A DNA stretch of 64,000 nucleotides from Hofstenia miamia (GCA_004352715.1 SCFE01000042.1:18656-82655), one strand, 5' to 3'; shown: positions 32,833 to 45,083, numbered from the stretch's first letter. Notes: generated from the letters alone by a model not told the origin. Program-made: numbers and translations.

Positions 32833-33718
32833 TCATTATTCAGTACGGTGGCTACTCGCCTAGGCATACTTTCTGCCAGCGTTTTGCACATATCAACGGT
32901 GATTTCAGTGCACCATACTTTCTTAATAATCTCCACAAGTTCATTGTAGCTGCCTGGGTTGTGCGCAGCCAATTCTTCACACAGCGGGCTTGGTGACACG
33001 GCGCGCTATCGTGCATGAATATTGTTGTCTGGCGACACCTTATCATTGGTTTTAGGCGTTCTTGCAACATCTGCATGTAATTAGCAGTCCTCATTGTCTC
33101 ATTAGGCGGTAAAAACCACAGATTGCCTCGAACAGTAGCGCTAAAGTTGCCCCAGACCATCACACTGGGTGAGTGCTTGACAGTGGGAACAACATACCTA
33201 GGATGAAAACGAGCACCTACCGGTCTGCAAACGACTGATGCTCCACGATTGGCGAACTGACGTAGTGTCATTTCGTCACTAAACAACACTTGGTGCCACA
33301 TTTCTGCTGTATAATGCAAGACAGCGTGACAAAACGCTAACCTGTCCTTGATGTTTTTCACCAACAAAAGTGGCTTCTTTGCTGGGCAATAGGCTTTTAA
33401 GCCAAACTCGGTGCCCAATCGCCATTGAACTGTTCTGGTGGACACCTGTGAAGGCAAGCGTGTCGAAATTGATGATGCAGAAGCAGTCGGGTTGGCCACA
33501 CTCGCTCTTCTTATCATCCTGTCGGTTGCTGGTGACGTGATGCGAGGGCGGCCACGCCATGGTCGCGACTCATAGCTGCCAGTGTCGCGAAATCGCTTCA
33601 TTGTATAACTGACGCATTGTTTGGAGAGTCCCAGCTGCTGCGTGACCTTATTTTGTAGCATTCCAGACTGACAGAGAGCCACAATTTGTGCACGAGTGGT
33701 TGTAGGCAATTCAGACAT
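32833..33718 (-). pseudogene. Tc1-like transposase lacking its third catalytic residue
   Basis: The ATG at 33718 opens a long frame: a paired-like HTH (MSELPTTTRAQIVALCQSG.., then VTQQLGLSKQCVSYTMKRF), a GRPR AT-hook-like linker, LFSDEM with the first catalytic D, VWGNFSA, and FMHDSAPCH with the second D. At about 33010-32960 the frame passes from ..CVKNWLRT into a shifted frame that reads NELVEIIKKVWC..LAESMPRRVATVLNN, the normal Tc1 C-terminus. The segment that should lie between (the WP..SPDLNPIENLW block with the third acidic residue) is absent. So an internal deletion of roughly 30 codons with frameshift has killed a DD34E transposase. The last residues run into the 285-N gap. Confidence 0.85.
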
Positions 33719-34646
33719 AACTTATAATGACAATAATATAGATATTACTGTTATAATATATTGCCTCGCGCATTATTTCATTGGCTCACGAACACATATG
33801 CACACGTCAGTGAGTCATTCGAGTGGTATGTAAGCTATCCACAGTGTCTAATCAGACTTATGTGTCTCACTATATGCGTTATGCCTAGTAGTCAAGAGAC
33901 TTTTGGCGGCAGCTGCATATGGCGCTTTGCACATAAAAATCGTATTTATGTCATCTTGTACATATTTATGTTGTTCACATTTTTTAAGGCAATGGCTAAC
34001 TCTAAAAAACATCTAATTGAACCAATCTCCGTATGCTATTGCACCTCTTTGATGAAAATAATAATTACAACACAACAACCAATAGATTTGAATGTCAAAA
34101 TAAGATATTTCATTAAATCTGCTAAGCAATGAGAGGATTTGTTGAGTAAAACAAACCGTAAATTGACAAAATTGCTTTAGAATTATGTAAAGAGGAGCTA
34201 CATGCAGTTAGGTGCAAAACAAGTGAAATGCCCATGCTTTTGATTATAGCTTTATGAAGAATCAGTTAACTGACAGTACATAATCTAAGAAACGTAAACC
34301 AAAAAAGGTAATTTCTCGTTTTGAATCAACATGTACTGAATGGGTTCTTGCACTACATGCTTCAATTACAAAAAGCTCTATGTTGAATCCAATATACATG
34401 TTCCATATAAGAATGAAGAACATATAATTCTAACGTTCTACTTAATGCATATAATACTTTGAGTAATTTATTTGAAATTTCAGTAATAACTGCATATCGA
34501 CAGGCCAATCGTAATTGCACCGAGACAATACTGTACTTTCAGCACTATACAAAATATATTTATAACAATATTTATGAATTAAAAATGTATGCAACGCGGT
34601 CACGTTAGCTATAAATTCGGTTTATTATAAAGTTTATTAGTTTAAG
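33719..34646. other. Intergenic DNA between Tc1 and LINE
   Basis: May include the Tc1 right terminal repeat (candidate AGTCAAGAGACTTTT near 33890), but no partner could be shown because the other side is in the gap. No gene seen. Confidence 0.35.
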
Positions 34647-34651
34647 TTGCG

Positions 34652-35465
34652 ATGGTGCATACAAGGGGTCGCCGTGGTGGCTCTGTGTCTGATGCAAAAT
34701 CCGATAAGGAGTCCTGCCCAAAGTGCAGGAAACATACCGGGGACAACTGGATTGAATGTGACGATTGTGAAAGGGTGGCATGCGAATATCGATGGAATAT
34801 CCAAGGACGACTATACAGTGGTCAGCCGAATTTCAAGCCTTGTCTGGTGCTGTGAGGTATGCCTGCCTTAAGCAAAAGATAAGTTACATACGCACTTATC
34901 AATAAATAACAATACAAAGGCTATACAAATTGTACAGAATAAAGTGGATGAAGTTATAGGTTTAGTAAGGCACATTTTGGAAGAGAAGAGCAATCAATCT
35001 ACAGCTTGTAGACAAGAGTGGAAGGTCAACGATGCAAAATTGTGGGATTAGAATCCAGAATTTACCAGAAGTTAAATGCTCCATTCAAGCTGAGTGATTG
35101 GACATTGAGAAGAAGAATGTTATGGATGCTTTTAAATATATTACTGGCAAAGATATTGGGTTTACTGATTGTTTTAGTGTAGGAAAATTTGACCCTCAGG
35201 CAAAAAGACCTAGAAGTCGGATTGTAAGAGTTGCAAATAATTGGCAATGCCGGAAAAGTTAGGCAAGGTCCTTTAAGCTAAGGATTATCAGAAGAATATT
35301 TGCTTGTCAAAAGAACCTACTCCATTGGAATGCAAAGAAGAAATTCGCTGCTTGGAAGTTCAAAGAGATCTTGTAAATTCCAGTACCCCAAGACATCATA
35401 TAAGAATGATAAACTTCAAGCTTTATGTATATGGCCAGGAATATAAGCATCAGAAGTGTTGACTA
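34652..35465 (+). pseudogene. LINE ORF1 with PHD-like zinc finger and RRM-like remnant
   Basis: From the ATG at 34652: a basic MVHTRGRRGG start, then CPKC..HTGDNWIECDDCE, with the cysteine spacing of a PHD finger's first half; the frame changes after VACEYRW. Further on, other frames give IRIQNLPEV.., VMDAFKYITGKDIGFTDCF and PRSRIVRVANNW, resembling the RRM-like segment (F.(V/I)GK...KPRP(L/I)(L/I)V) of LINE ORF1 RNA-binding proteins. Several frameshifts and stops break it. Confidence 0.65.
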
Positions 35466-35480
35466 GAGAAATTTACTTTT

Positions 35481-36398
35481 ATGGTACTTAATGCAAGATC
35501 TTTGAAACAACCTAACGCAATTCAGCACTTAAAGACAGATTTTAATAGTTTAGACACTACCTTGTGTTGTGTAGCTGAAACTTGGACGACCACTCAAGTT
35601 GACAATGCTTTTGTTGAGATACCTGGTTATACGTTTCTAAGACATGATAGAAATTCAATAAATTCCCTAAATACATCTGGCGGTGGAGTAGGAATCTATC
35701 ACAAATATGGTATTAACTGTAAGTTTCTTAAGCCCTTAAATTGGGAAAACTTTGAGGTACTTTGGATTGACATTAAACTGAGCGTTGGTGTTGTCCTTAT
35801 CTGTGTTGTTTATTTTCCGCCAAGATCGGAGTATCAGGATGAGTTAGCGGATCATATTAATTTGAGCATTGAGGTATTTTCCGAGGAGAAAACCTTTACT
35901 TGTGTTATTGTCTGCGGTGATTTTAATGACTTTGACATTTCACTCATTACTATATTTAGCGGTTTATACATTTTGAATAGCAAACCTACACGTAACTCCA
36001 GTATTCTTGACTATATTCTGGCCTCAGACGCTAATTTGTTTGATGATATATACAACTTCACCATGACGCTTCAAACAGACCATGCTGCTTTATTCATGAC
36101 AAACGAGTTGTATTATTTCGTGATATGGGAAAAATACAAACAGCGCACTAATGAAACCTTACAAAGTACTTCTTTTAATGAATTTTTATTGAGTGATAAT
36201 GCCGACATAGCCGTGAAAACTCTCACTGAGTACCTAACTGGTGTTTACCATAGCTACTGCCGACTCAGGAGAGTAACAATGCGACATTCGGACCCTCAAT
36301 ATGTTACCCCTGTAATGAAATTGCTCCTAAAAAAGAAAAATAAGCTGAATCGCAAACATAGATTTAATGAGGCCAAGCAAGTTGCGGATGATATATGA
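35481..36398 (+). pseudogene. LINE ORF2 endonuclease domain
   Basis: Open for 305 codons from about 35481 to TGA at 36396. It shows the APE-type endonuclease order: LNARSL (N), CVAETW (E, metal binding), GGGVGIYHK, VVYFPPRS, CGDFND (D and N), then SILDYILAS and TDHAAL (D and H). All catalytic residues I can place are present, so the EN domain itself may be intact although the downstream frame stops. It nicks target DNA for target-primed reverse transcription. Confidence 0.8.
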
Positions 36399-36589
36399 AA
36401 GCACATCTATGCTAATGCTCAAAATCAGAATAAAATTAGTGCAAAAGCTTGGTGGTCACAAGTCAACCAAGTTAAAGGCAAGAAAAAACGCCAGTCTAAA
36501 GCTTATAATAATAATTTCAACGTTAATGGATTAAACCAATATTATAATGGTATAAATACGGCTAATAAGGTACCCTTTTGTTGACCTAT

Positions 36590-37665
36590 ATTGAATGAAG
36601 TGACAGATAAACCCAGTTTTAGTGATTATTCTGTGTACTTATATTTGAAAAGGATTCGGAAAACATCTACTGGGCCGGATGGTGTGTCATAGTGGATTCT
36701 TCAAAACAATGCCCATGTTTTAGCTGAACTGGTTGCTCATATTTTTAATATTTGTCTTTGTGATTGGCATAATTGTTTGTTTCCTAGCAATTGGAAAACT
36801 GCTAATGTTAGGCCTATTCCCAAATGCCCAAATCCTAAGGAATTCAAAGACATGAGGCCTGTTTCTCTTACACCAATTTTGTCACGGGTGGTTGAAGGAA
36901 TGATTATTGACCACCACGTCTCCAACAATTATAACAAGTATTTGACTAAAAATCAATTTAGATTTCACAAGAATGGTTCTATGTGTTGCGCTTTGAAAAA
37001 GATTTTGAATGATATTTATGATTACTGTAAGAATTACGACTATGTCCGATTGATTACCTTGGAGATGAGTAAGGCCTTTGATACGGTGTATCATTCTGAC
37101 ATTGCTGGACTGCAAAGAATTAGACCTTCTATTAATGCGAATATAATTTCACTATATGACAGTTTTTTAAGTAACAGGAAGCACTATACCACAATAAATG
37201 GTCGCTCTTCGTTATTACTTACAGCCAACTTGAGAGTCCCCCAGGGGACTTGTAGTGGACCAATGTTATTCAATGTATCTAATGATGATATTGTAAGAGA
37301 AGCACCATTTGCCCTAAATTTTTCCTTTACTGTTTTTGCAGAAGATAATACACCTGTAATTGTGTTTTAATGAAGTAAAAACAAATGAGTTGATTATCAA
37401 TTTTGCAAGTACAATTTCTCTGGAATTAGATATTAGTCGTGTAAAACAAGTAAAAATTTTAGGCGTTATTTTTGAAGGAAAGCTTACTTCTAGAGACCAT
37501 ATAGAGAGCATAATAAAGCGAGCAAACTCGGGACTTTTTCTTTTGTTAAAACTAGGTTACTCCGTTAGAGAACTGGAATTACTGTGTACTTCTTTAGTTG
37601 TTAGTGTTTTTACTTATTGCTGCAGCGTTTGGGGAGTAGCAGCAAATTACTGCTTGACAAAATAG
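36590..37665 (+). pseudogene. LINE reverse transcriptase with altered catalytic motif
   Basis: After the EN stop, frames give KTSTGPDGVS (36660), FPSNWKTANVRPIPKCPNP, MRPVSLTPILSRVVEGMI, LTKNQFRFHKNGSMCCAL, LEMSKAFDTVYH, RVPQGTCSGPMLFNV, then FTVFAEDNTPV, where FADD is expected. The first aspartate of the ADD pair is E, and the frame stops soon after. A shifted frame continues FNEVKTNELIINF and VKQVKILGVIF..SVWGVAA. About 40 residues between the two parts are missing. The element could not reverse-transcribe itself. Confidence 0.8.
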
Positions 37666-37790
37666 ATGGAACACAGAAGAAAGCGGTCAGGATGGGCATA
37701 ATCAAGAATTACAAGTCAATTAGACTTTACATTAGAGAGGCTGATTCTAAACACTACCAATAGATTGAGCCCTTGGAGCGGAGCACCCTT

Positions 37791-38950
37791 TATATAGATA
37801 AAATCTAGTTCTCAGATGGCGTTTGCCACCCATGAATAAAACTGTCAGTACCCGGGAATTGTCTAATTTTCCAAACCGTTTCTTACGTTTTTGAGGTTTT
37901 TGGTGTAAAATAATGATCTTTTATTATGAATTTTTATTCGTAATAATTACATTTTACTTACTTACTAATCGGTAAATAAAATGTGGAAATAAATACAAAT
38001 CGGGAGAATGCAAAGCGGCTGTAAAGTTCAAATTTATTTAAAAATCCCATGTAAGAAGGACCTGATTTACACTAAAAATGTAGCCTTTTAAATCGTAATT
38101 TTTTAATGGTTACATATTACATGAATTTCAAGTTTCCTCAAAAAAAATTTCCTTAAATATATTCCACGTGCTATCGCATTTTACGAATTTGGTTATTTAT
38201 GCATAGTTAACGGTCTATATATATGATTTTTTAAACTTTTTACGTAGGTTATTGTATTTCTAAACGTTTTCTCTAACCTATATTAGTTTTTATTTCTTAC
38301 TTAATAATATAAATGCAACTATAACTTCAAAATGTTGATTGTAATGCTTTATACGTGAAAGTGCTAAAGAATTTAATTAAATTGAAGAAAAAGCAGCCGT
38401 TATTCATAGTTATGAAGTAAAATTTACGGCAAGCAATTATAATGAAAAATTTAGGAAACTAATAAAATGTTTGTATTTAAAAAAATGACAGTTTTACAAC
38501 AATAGTCAATTAATCTCAGACGATTAATTAGGAATTAAGATGTAATTCTAGCATGAATCTTATAAATTCAAATTTTTACGTTCATATAAATTCTTGACAT
38601 TGACTGATTTGCCAAAATAACCATATGTACATCCATTTTGGGGAAATTCAATAAGTCCATCAGGAATAAGTCCTACAGGAATAAACCTACATGATTAAGT
38701 CTTACATGAGATAAAAATGTACACAATAAATTCTACGAATTTACATATATTCCCAAGTACATTTACTAAATAAGGCACTTTTACTGATTAAATTCTAAAT
38801 AATAGGAAGGTTTTTGCATTTCCACTGACTTCACATACATTAGTCATGCTAATATCTACAAAACAGCTATTTTTTAGATATCAGAACTGTAATATTTCAT
38901 GCTCATAAACCTTGATCTGAAAAACTCAAAAAAGAAATTATCAATATTCA
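37791..38950. other. AT-rich intergenic DNA
   Basis: No frame or repeat boundary recognised until the LTR start at 38951. Confidence 0.45.
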
Positions 38951-40090
38951 TGTAGCATCATCCACATAAATCTCAAACAAGCTGCAAAACGTCAAGCAGA
39001 AGGGATTAAGATCGAAGAAAAGATGATTAAAATTATTGTAAACAAATCAATTTGAATTATTTAAGATTTATTTGTATTATGCAACTAAGAAACAACATGT
39101 GTCAAGAAAGAGAGATTTGTATCTGTTGATAAAAATGCTTTTGACTAAATGAGGGGGCGAAATTCGCTTCATTATTTTAAGCCGCCATCTTGGCAGAAGT
39201 TTGAAATTTGAATCAACAGGTACTTTTCTGGATTTACTATAAATAGATTGAAAACCTTGTAAGAGTTTGATAAAGAATTTTATTAAGGAATTCTTATTTT
39301 GTTTTACATTAATGGTTTGATTATTTAATACAATGTCAAGCTAATCAAGCGGTGTTTAGTAGTGGTCTGGATCCATCACAGGGAATGATTCTAGGGTCTC
39401 TGTGCCAGATCACGAAAGTGCACATAAGTTAGGTATAGGGGTTTTCTCTTGATTAGCTGACTAGCATTTCATTACTACATGTAATAAAATAATTAATCGT
39501 CAACAAACAGTTGGATGACTAAAACCTAGGAAATATATTAATACTATTTTAGATCTAAATTCATGACCCATAAATGACTGATAAGGTGACTGTACATGTA
39601 CTAAATTATAAATGTAAGTTAGGAAGTTGTTTGAACAAGATATATTTAAATAAGCCAATATATTTTTGGTAATGGCTACATGTAATATTTAACAAACAAC
39701 TAGTAACAAGTCAGGTTGCAGATAGATAGAAAACTTTCACAAAATAGAGTTTAAGTTGAGTTGTGCCATGCCTTGAGTGCACACTGAGCTAAAGTAGGGT
39801 ACACATAAGCTATATCAATTGAGCTGAGAAGTGGCACTCAACCAATGGATGGAATGGTGAAACTGGATGTGGAGATCTGCTTTGGGCAGACACCCATTAA
39901 GAGATCACTACAGAGATTACCACATGGCTTTGTCACCTAAATAGTGAATGGTTAATTCCAAGTTACATAAGTTAACAGAAGCAACAAGTCAAGCAGTATG
40001 TAACAAGTAAATCCTTACCTGCAATAACATGACTAACGCTATACAGTAACAGTAGATAAACAGTGATAATGCCTGGTAGAGGATATTACA
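38951..40090 (+). mobile_element. Long LTR, copy L4: 5' LTR of the gypsy-like element
   Basis: Starts TGTAGCATCATCC and ends GGATATTACA, followed directly by TGGTGACCATGACAG (PBS, 40091-40105). It is collinear with the minus-strand LTRs at 2699-4733 and, more distantly, with 9461-10622 and 234-1450. It holds the GCCGCCATCTTGG block (about 39181), the GGTCTGGAT..CCATCACAGGGAATG block and the GGGCAGAC core (about 39886). A matching 3' LTR was not found downstream, because the element is broken at about 46.65 kb. Confidence 0.75.
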
Positions 40091-40307
40091 TGGTGACCAT
40101 GACAGCCAAGAACAGCAATTCTAAAGAAGAAACATTCAGTGAAACTACCAGCACATGACAACAAAAGCTACAAGTGAAAGTAGAAAAAAGCAGCAAACAG
40201 TTACACAAACTAACAATCAGTTAATAGAGAGAGATACTTGAAACTGAACAAAAGCACTTCACTAAGATCCCAGAATCATGATCAAGAGGATGAAAGACCA
40301 CTATGAA

Positions 40308-41609
40308 GAAGACTGTAATTAAGGCAGTAACTCCCAGAACTATATGATCATCACCATATTTCAGCAAAAACTAAGCCACAGACAAAGAATTACAATCCCT
40401 CAGTTCACCCCCAGATACAAACCCACTGGATATAATGGATATGCTAAGGAAGAGTAAGGAAAGTGAAGAACTCCTAAAAACTCAAATAGAACAATTGACT
40501 AAGAAAGTCAAAGAGATGGAATGACAAAGTGAAATGATATTGACTGAGATCAGATTAAATATGGAAATGCTGCTAGATGAACAAAGCCAATTATTTCAAA
40601 ATGAGATCAAAACCCTTACCCACCAACTATCATATTCCAATAAAAGATTTCTAGAGCAAAACCAACAATGGCAAGAGAGAAATCAAGAGTTGGAGAAAAC
40701 AAACAGGCAATTAATTGAGGACAACAACCTACAGGTGGGAGAATTAGAACAGTTGAAAGACAAATTAGGATTTTTACAACTAACAGAAGAGGAAAATAGG
40801 AGCAGCATGCAAACCCATGAAATAGAATTTCATTCTAGAAAGGAAAGCAAATTTCAAGCACCACATATACTGACCCACAAAGAGGTAACACATGAAGAAT
40901 CAGATGAAGATTCAGATTTTGAGAAACAGAAAATCATAAATGAAATCACAAAAGCAGGGAAGACTGTAATTAAGGCAGTAACTCCCAGAACTATATGATC
41001 ATCGCCATATTTCAGCAAAAACTAAGCCACAGACAAAGAATTACAATCCCTCAGTTCACCCCCAGATACAAACCCACTGGATATAATGGATATGCTAAGG
41101 AAGAGTAAGGAAAGTGAAGAACTCCTAAAAACTCAAATAGAACAATTGACTAAGAAAGTCAAAGAGATGGAATGACAAAGTGAAATGATATTGACTGAGA
41201 TCAGATTAAATATGGAAATGCTGCTAGATGAACAAAGCCAATTATTTCAAAATGAGATCAAAACCCTTACCCACCAACTATCATATTCCAATAAAAGATT
41301 TCTAGAGCAAAACCAACAATGGCAAGAGAGAAATCAAGAGTTGGAGAAAACAAACAGGCAATTAATTGAGGACAACAACCTACAGGTGGGAGAATTAGAA
41401 CAGTTGAAAGACAAATTAGGATTTTTACAACTAACAGAAGAGGAAAATAGGAGCAGCATGCAAACCCATGAAATAGAATTTCATTCTAGAAAGGAAAGCA
41501 AATTTCAAGCACCACATATACTGACCCACAAAGAGGTAACACATGAAGAATCAGATGAAGATTCAGATTTTGAGAAACAGAAAATCATAAATGAAATCAC
41601 AAAAGCAGT
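40308..41609 (+). repeat. 651-bp tandem duplication inside gag
   Basis: 40308-40958 and 40959-41609 are near-identical tandem copies (offset 651). One visible change is ATCATCACCAT against ATCATCGCCAT. The duplicated part encodes the same 140-residue coiled coil. No Ns lie between, so it is within one contig. Confidence 0.85.
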
Positions 41610-41808
41610 GACTACACAACTTCAAGAAGAGGATACCATAAGAAACCACAGGAAACCTAAATACAAGGGCTCAATATTACCACAATCAACAGCTAGTGAC
41701 AATATACCTTGCAAAGCAACACTACCCAAATTCAATGGAAGGGTAGATGGCTACAATCCAACATTTGCTGAATGGCTACAAATGTTTGAATTGCTTATGG
41801 CAGAATGA
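40534..41808 (+). pseudogene. Gag N-terminal coiled coil and capsid-like start
   Basis: The second copy (41185-41808, ATG) is longer: a charged coiled coil (LNMEMLLDEQSQLFQNEIK.. with heptads to about residue 90), an acidic stretch (HEESDEDSDFEKQ), then LPKFNGRVDGYNPTFAEWLQ, which fits the start of a gypsy-type capsid domain (LP.F.G..........W...F). It ends at a TGA at 41806, and capsid sequence goes on in broken frames (RLPLYLTGAASQHYL near 41850). The first copy stops within the duplicated part. Gag packages element RNA in particles. Confidence 0.7.
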
Positions 41809-42082
41809 AAAGTGAACCAACAGGCAGCAGCAGTGAGACTCCCATTATACTTAACAGGGGCAGCTTCTCAACACTACCTGCTTTTGGATGCAGAAATAAA
41901 ACAAAACTATCAACTACTAATTCGAAATTTTATGAACTACTACAAGAATGAGAGTTTCAAAAATCAATACTGAATCATTCTGAACACAATGAAAATGAAG
42001 AAAACTGATGACATTTGAAATTATATGCAACAAGTTGAATGATTGTTAATGCTCAGTTTAAGAGAAAACAGATATTTGAAAT

Positions 42083-42535
42083 ATGACTTGTTTTCACACA
42101 ATTTCTGAAAGCATCAGAATGCAGTTTGAAATCAAATGTGATGTTGACAACAAGTTGGAGAGAATGATTAGAAAGGCGGTTGACATACAGGCAACCATTG
42201 AAAATAACACTTGGATATATGAGAAAGCTGCATGGCATAGAGAGGGACCAACTTGGAGAAACAACCTCAAACCACGTATCCCTAATAAAGCCTATGCAGA
42301 AACAAAACAAGAAAAGATAATAAAAGTGAAAGGAAAAGACGGTAAAACAAGGAAAGTAAAAGAGAAAGATGTCAAATGTTATGGTTGCGGACAGAAGGGA
42401 CATAAAAAACCAGACTGCCCAAAACAAATAAATGTAATTGGCAATGAAGAGGCTTATTATGACGAAGAGGATGTACTACAAACAGAAGACAACATCAATG
42501 AAGCATTGCCAACTGGCAAGGAGTTGGAAAACTAA
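42083..42535 (+). pseudogene. Gag C-terminus with CCHC zinc knuckle (nucleocapsid)
   Basis: A basic region (KGKDGKTRKVKEK) is followed by CYGCGQKGHKKPDC, a perfect CX2CX4HX4C knuckle, then an acidic tail. It binds element RNA. The frame is open for 150 codons but is cut off from upstream capsid by stops. The corresponding motif in the minus-strand sister copy has lost its first cysteines. Confidence 0.85.
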
Positions 42536-42564
42536 GTAGAGCACTGACTCATGACAACTGTGCA

Positions 42565-42933
42565 TTGATAATGATCCTGATAAACCTCAACATGATGAAT
42601 ATGATAACACTAGCTCTTAATGGAGTAATGATGAAAGCAACAATCAACACTGGAGCAGCAACATCCATAATCACTGATGAATGCCCCATGAAGTTGGGAT
42701 TCAAATGGGAAGATTTGAATAGTTGCAATAAGAGACTAATCAATGCATCAGGGGATTATATCAATATGAAAGGAATGATAAACATAGTACAAATGAGGAT
42801 TGTGAATACAACATTTGAACAACCTTTGGTGGTGTTGGATACACACAATAATTTGCTGCCATATGAAGTTATATTGGGCAATGACTTTTTGACAGAAAAT
42901 GGATGTGTTATTAATTATGCTAACAAACCATAA
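42565..42933 (+). pseudogene. Retroelement aspartic protease
   Basis: LALNGVMMKATINTGAATSII: the D-(S/T)-G-A active site reads N-T-G-A, so the catalytic aspartate is replaced by N. VILGNDFL(T) matches the usual (I/V)LG.D(F/W)L segment near the end. About 120 residues, the expected size. It would cleave the Gag-Pol polyprotein, but is presumably dead with N in place of D. Confidence 0.75.
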
Positions 42934-43315
42934 AGGTAAAAGAAGAAGAGATGGAGATTGAAGAAGAACAAGAGAAGCAGAAAACAATTACATTTCAACT
43001 GCAAGAAGACATCCACCTACAGCTGCATCAATGGAAAATGCACACAATCAAGATGGAGGACACTATAACAGCTGACATAATGCTGTACAACAACAAAGGC
43101 ATTACACTAAATGAGTATCAATGCTGTCCAGTGTCTGTATGATAAAACATGGAAAGGGAAGAATACCAATTCTCAAAGCTATGAACTGGAATGTAAATCT
43201 GAAAAGATCTCAAATAAGAATATACAGGAAATACATCAAAACTAACATCAGACTCATCTGGAAGGCAATCAAAGATGATAAAGGAGCAAATAATTTGCAT
43301 GGTTAATTCAAGGAC

Positions 43316-44269
43316 TTGCAAAGGAAAGTGGATAGTACTCCACATGGCCGACTCAAGGGTGAGTGGACAAACACCATCAAAGTTGTGAGTACTCCCAAAA
43401 GCCGACTCAAGGTCATTGGAATGAAAGCAGAAGAAGAAGATACATACAGAACACCTGAAATAAACAACAAAGACTACCAACATCTAGAAGAATGGGAGAT
43501 CATGCAACTAAGGCAACTGTTAGAAAAACACAAACATATATTCAACTACAGAGAAATAAGCATAGGACAGGCAGTAGGTGAAAAGTATAAAATTGTCACA
43601 ACAGACAAACTGATCAAGCTACCAGTTAGAAGGGTGCCTGAGCAGCTGAAAGATGAATACAATCACATACTGGGAGAATTAATCAAAAACAAAATTATTT
43701 GGCCAAGTGAGAGCCCATATGCAGCACCAACCATGTTCGTAAAACATGGAAACAAGTATAGCTTATGCATTGATTTTCACAAGTTGAATGAAGTGATGAA
43801 AAAGGACTAATACCCCTTACCATAGATGGAGGATATGCTCTACAAAGCCAGTAAACACAAATACTTTACAACACTGGATTTTTGCAAGGCCTACTGGCAA
43901 GTAAAGATGGAAGAGGATGACATTGAGAAGACAGCATTTATAACTCCATATGGGCTATATGAATGGATATATATGGCTTTTGGACTCTGTAATGCACCAG
44001 CGACCTTTCAGAGATACATAATGAAGGTACTAAAAAATAAGACACACAGAATGGAGGTCAATGCCTATATAGATGACATCATAGTCACAAGCAACACAGT
44101 CCAAGAACATCTGAAAAAATTGGAAAGAACATTAACAATCCTAGAAAATGCTGGACTTTGTATTAATGGAAATAAGTGTGACATTCTCAAAGAGAAAATA
44201 GTGTTCCTCAGAAGAATGATAGAAAAGGGAAGAATATGCATGAAGGACAATACTAGAGAAATGATCTGA
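43316..44269 (+). pseudogene. Gypsy-like reverse transcriptase
   Basis: 43316-43810: LPVRRVPEQLKDEY (the usual ..RR.P....), NKIIWPSESPYAAPTMFV and LCIDFHKLNEV (R-D-Y/F-R-LN in the family; here C-I-D-F-H-K-LN). A stop separates it from 43826-44269: YFTTLDFCKAYWQV, KTAFITPYGLYEW, MAFGLCNAPATFQR, VNAYIDDIIVTS (catalytic YIDD intact). The last part, from 43978, is duplicated 1152 bp downstream. A TGA ends the frame at 44267. Confidence 0.85.
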
Positions 44270-44479
44270 AAGATAGAAAAACCAAACAATAAGAAAGACA
44301 TACAGAGAATTATGGGATTCTTCAACTATTATGGAACTTTTATTCTGAATATAGCTGGTAAGATGGCAAAGATGACCAAATTGATGAGAAAATCAGTGCT
44401 GTTCATAGTGACTTTGCAGGAGAAGGAGGAACTGGACAATATCAAATAAGAATGGCAAAATTACCCTCCCTCAACACAC

Positions 44480-45083
44480 CAGATTACAATAAAAAAGTCA
44501 TATTAGATTGTGACGTGAGCAAGGTGGCAATCAGAGCAACAGAAAAGAGGTACCCATCCAGTTTTTTAGCCACAAACTGAGGGCAAGTGAAGAAAACTAT
44601 GGCTCTACTAAGGTAGAGATGCTCACATTGATTGAGAGTATTAAGAAATTTCAACATTTCCTCATTGGTAGAGAATTCAGAGTATGAATGGACAATAGCA
44701 GATTGGCCTGGTTAAAGAAGTTCTCTGGGGATAAGTCTGGAATAGTGTCATGGTGGATTGAATATCTAAATGAGTTCACATTTACAATTGAACACAGGAA
44801 AGGCACATTGCATAACAACACGGATTTCTGGACATCATTGCCCAAATACAAGAGAGATGCAGTGAAAACAGACAGAAAGAAGAAGCAATTCCAGTTCCTG
44901 CCACACACTGAGTATGAAGGACTGTCAGAGATAAATGTGGACAAAAAAGGTCAAGTAGTACTACTGATACTGATGAGGGAAGAGATATCCAAACAAGAAA
45001 TAATATACAAACAAAGAGATGACATAATCCTTGGTGAAATTATAAAAATATCAGGCAACCTCAGACAACACTATCCAAAATAA
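44480..45083 (+). pseudogene. RNase H domain (first of two tandem copies)
   Basis: Frames around 44500-44940 read VILDCDVSKVAIRA (first catalytic D), then after shifts MDNSRLAWLKKFSG and IVSWWIEYLNEFTFTIEHRKGTLHNNTDFWTSLP, where the family has H.(V/N).AD.LSR. It degrades RNA in the RNA-DNA hybrid. Several frameshifts. The second copy is at 45632-46235. Confidence 0.75.

Larger units (their letters stand above)
34647..37790 (+). mobile_element. CR1/L2-like non-LTR retrotransposon, nearly full length, inactive
   Basis: Order: ORF1 with a PHD-type zinc finger and an RNA-binding segment (34652-35465), apurinic-type endonuclease (35481-36398), RT (about 36590-37665). The 5' end is estimated just before the ORF1 ATG, and the 3' end is not sharply defined. 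Each module has stops or shifts. PHD-finger ORF1 proteins are known in CR1/L2-group LINEs. Confidence 0.75.

Noticed and set aside
32393-32999. Open frames crossing the N gap
   Set aside because: Made of unknown bases. Only the part right of 32832 is real, and on the minus strand it belongs to the Tc1 C-terminus.
33880-33900. AGTCAAGAGACTTTT as Tc1 terminal repeat with CTGTCTCTT before the gap
   Set aside because: Only AAGAGAC is shared and the partner region is hidden by Ns, so it cannot be called a TIR.
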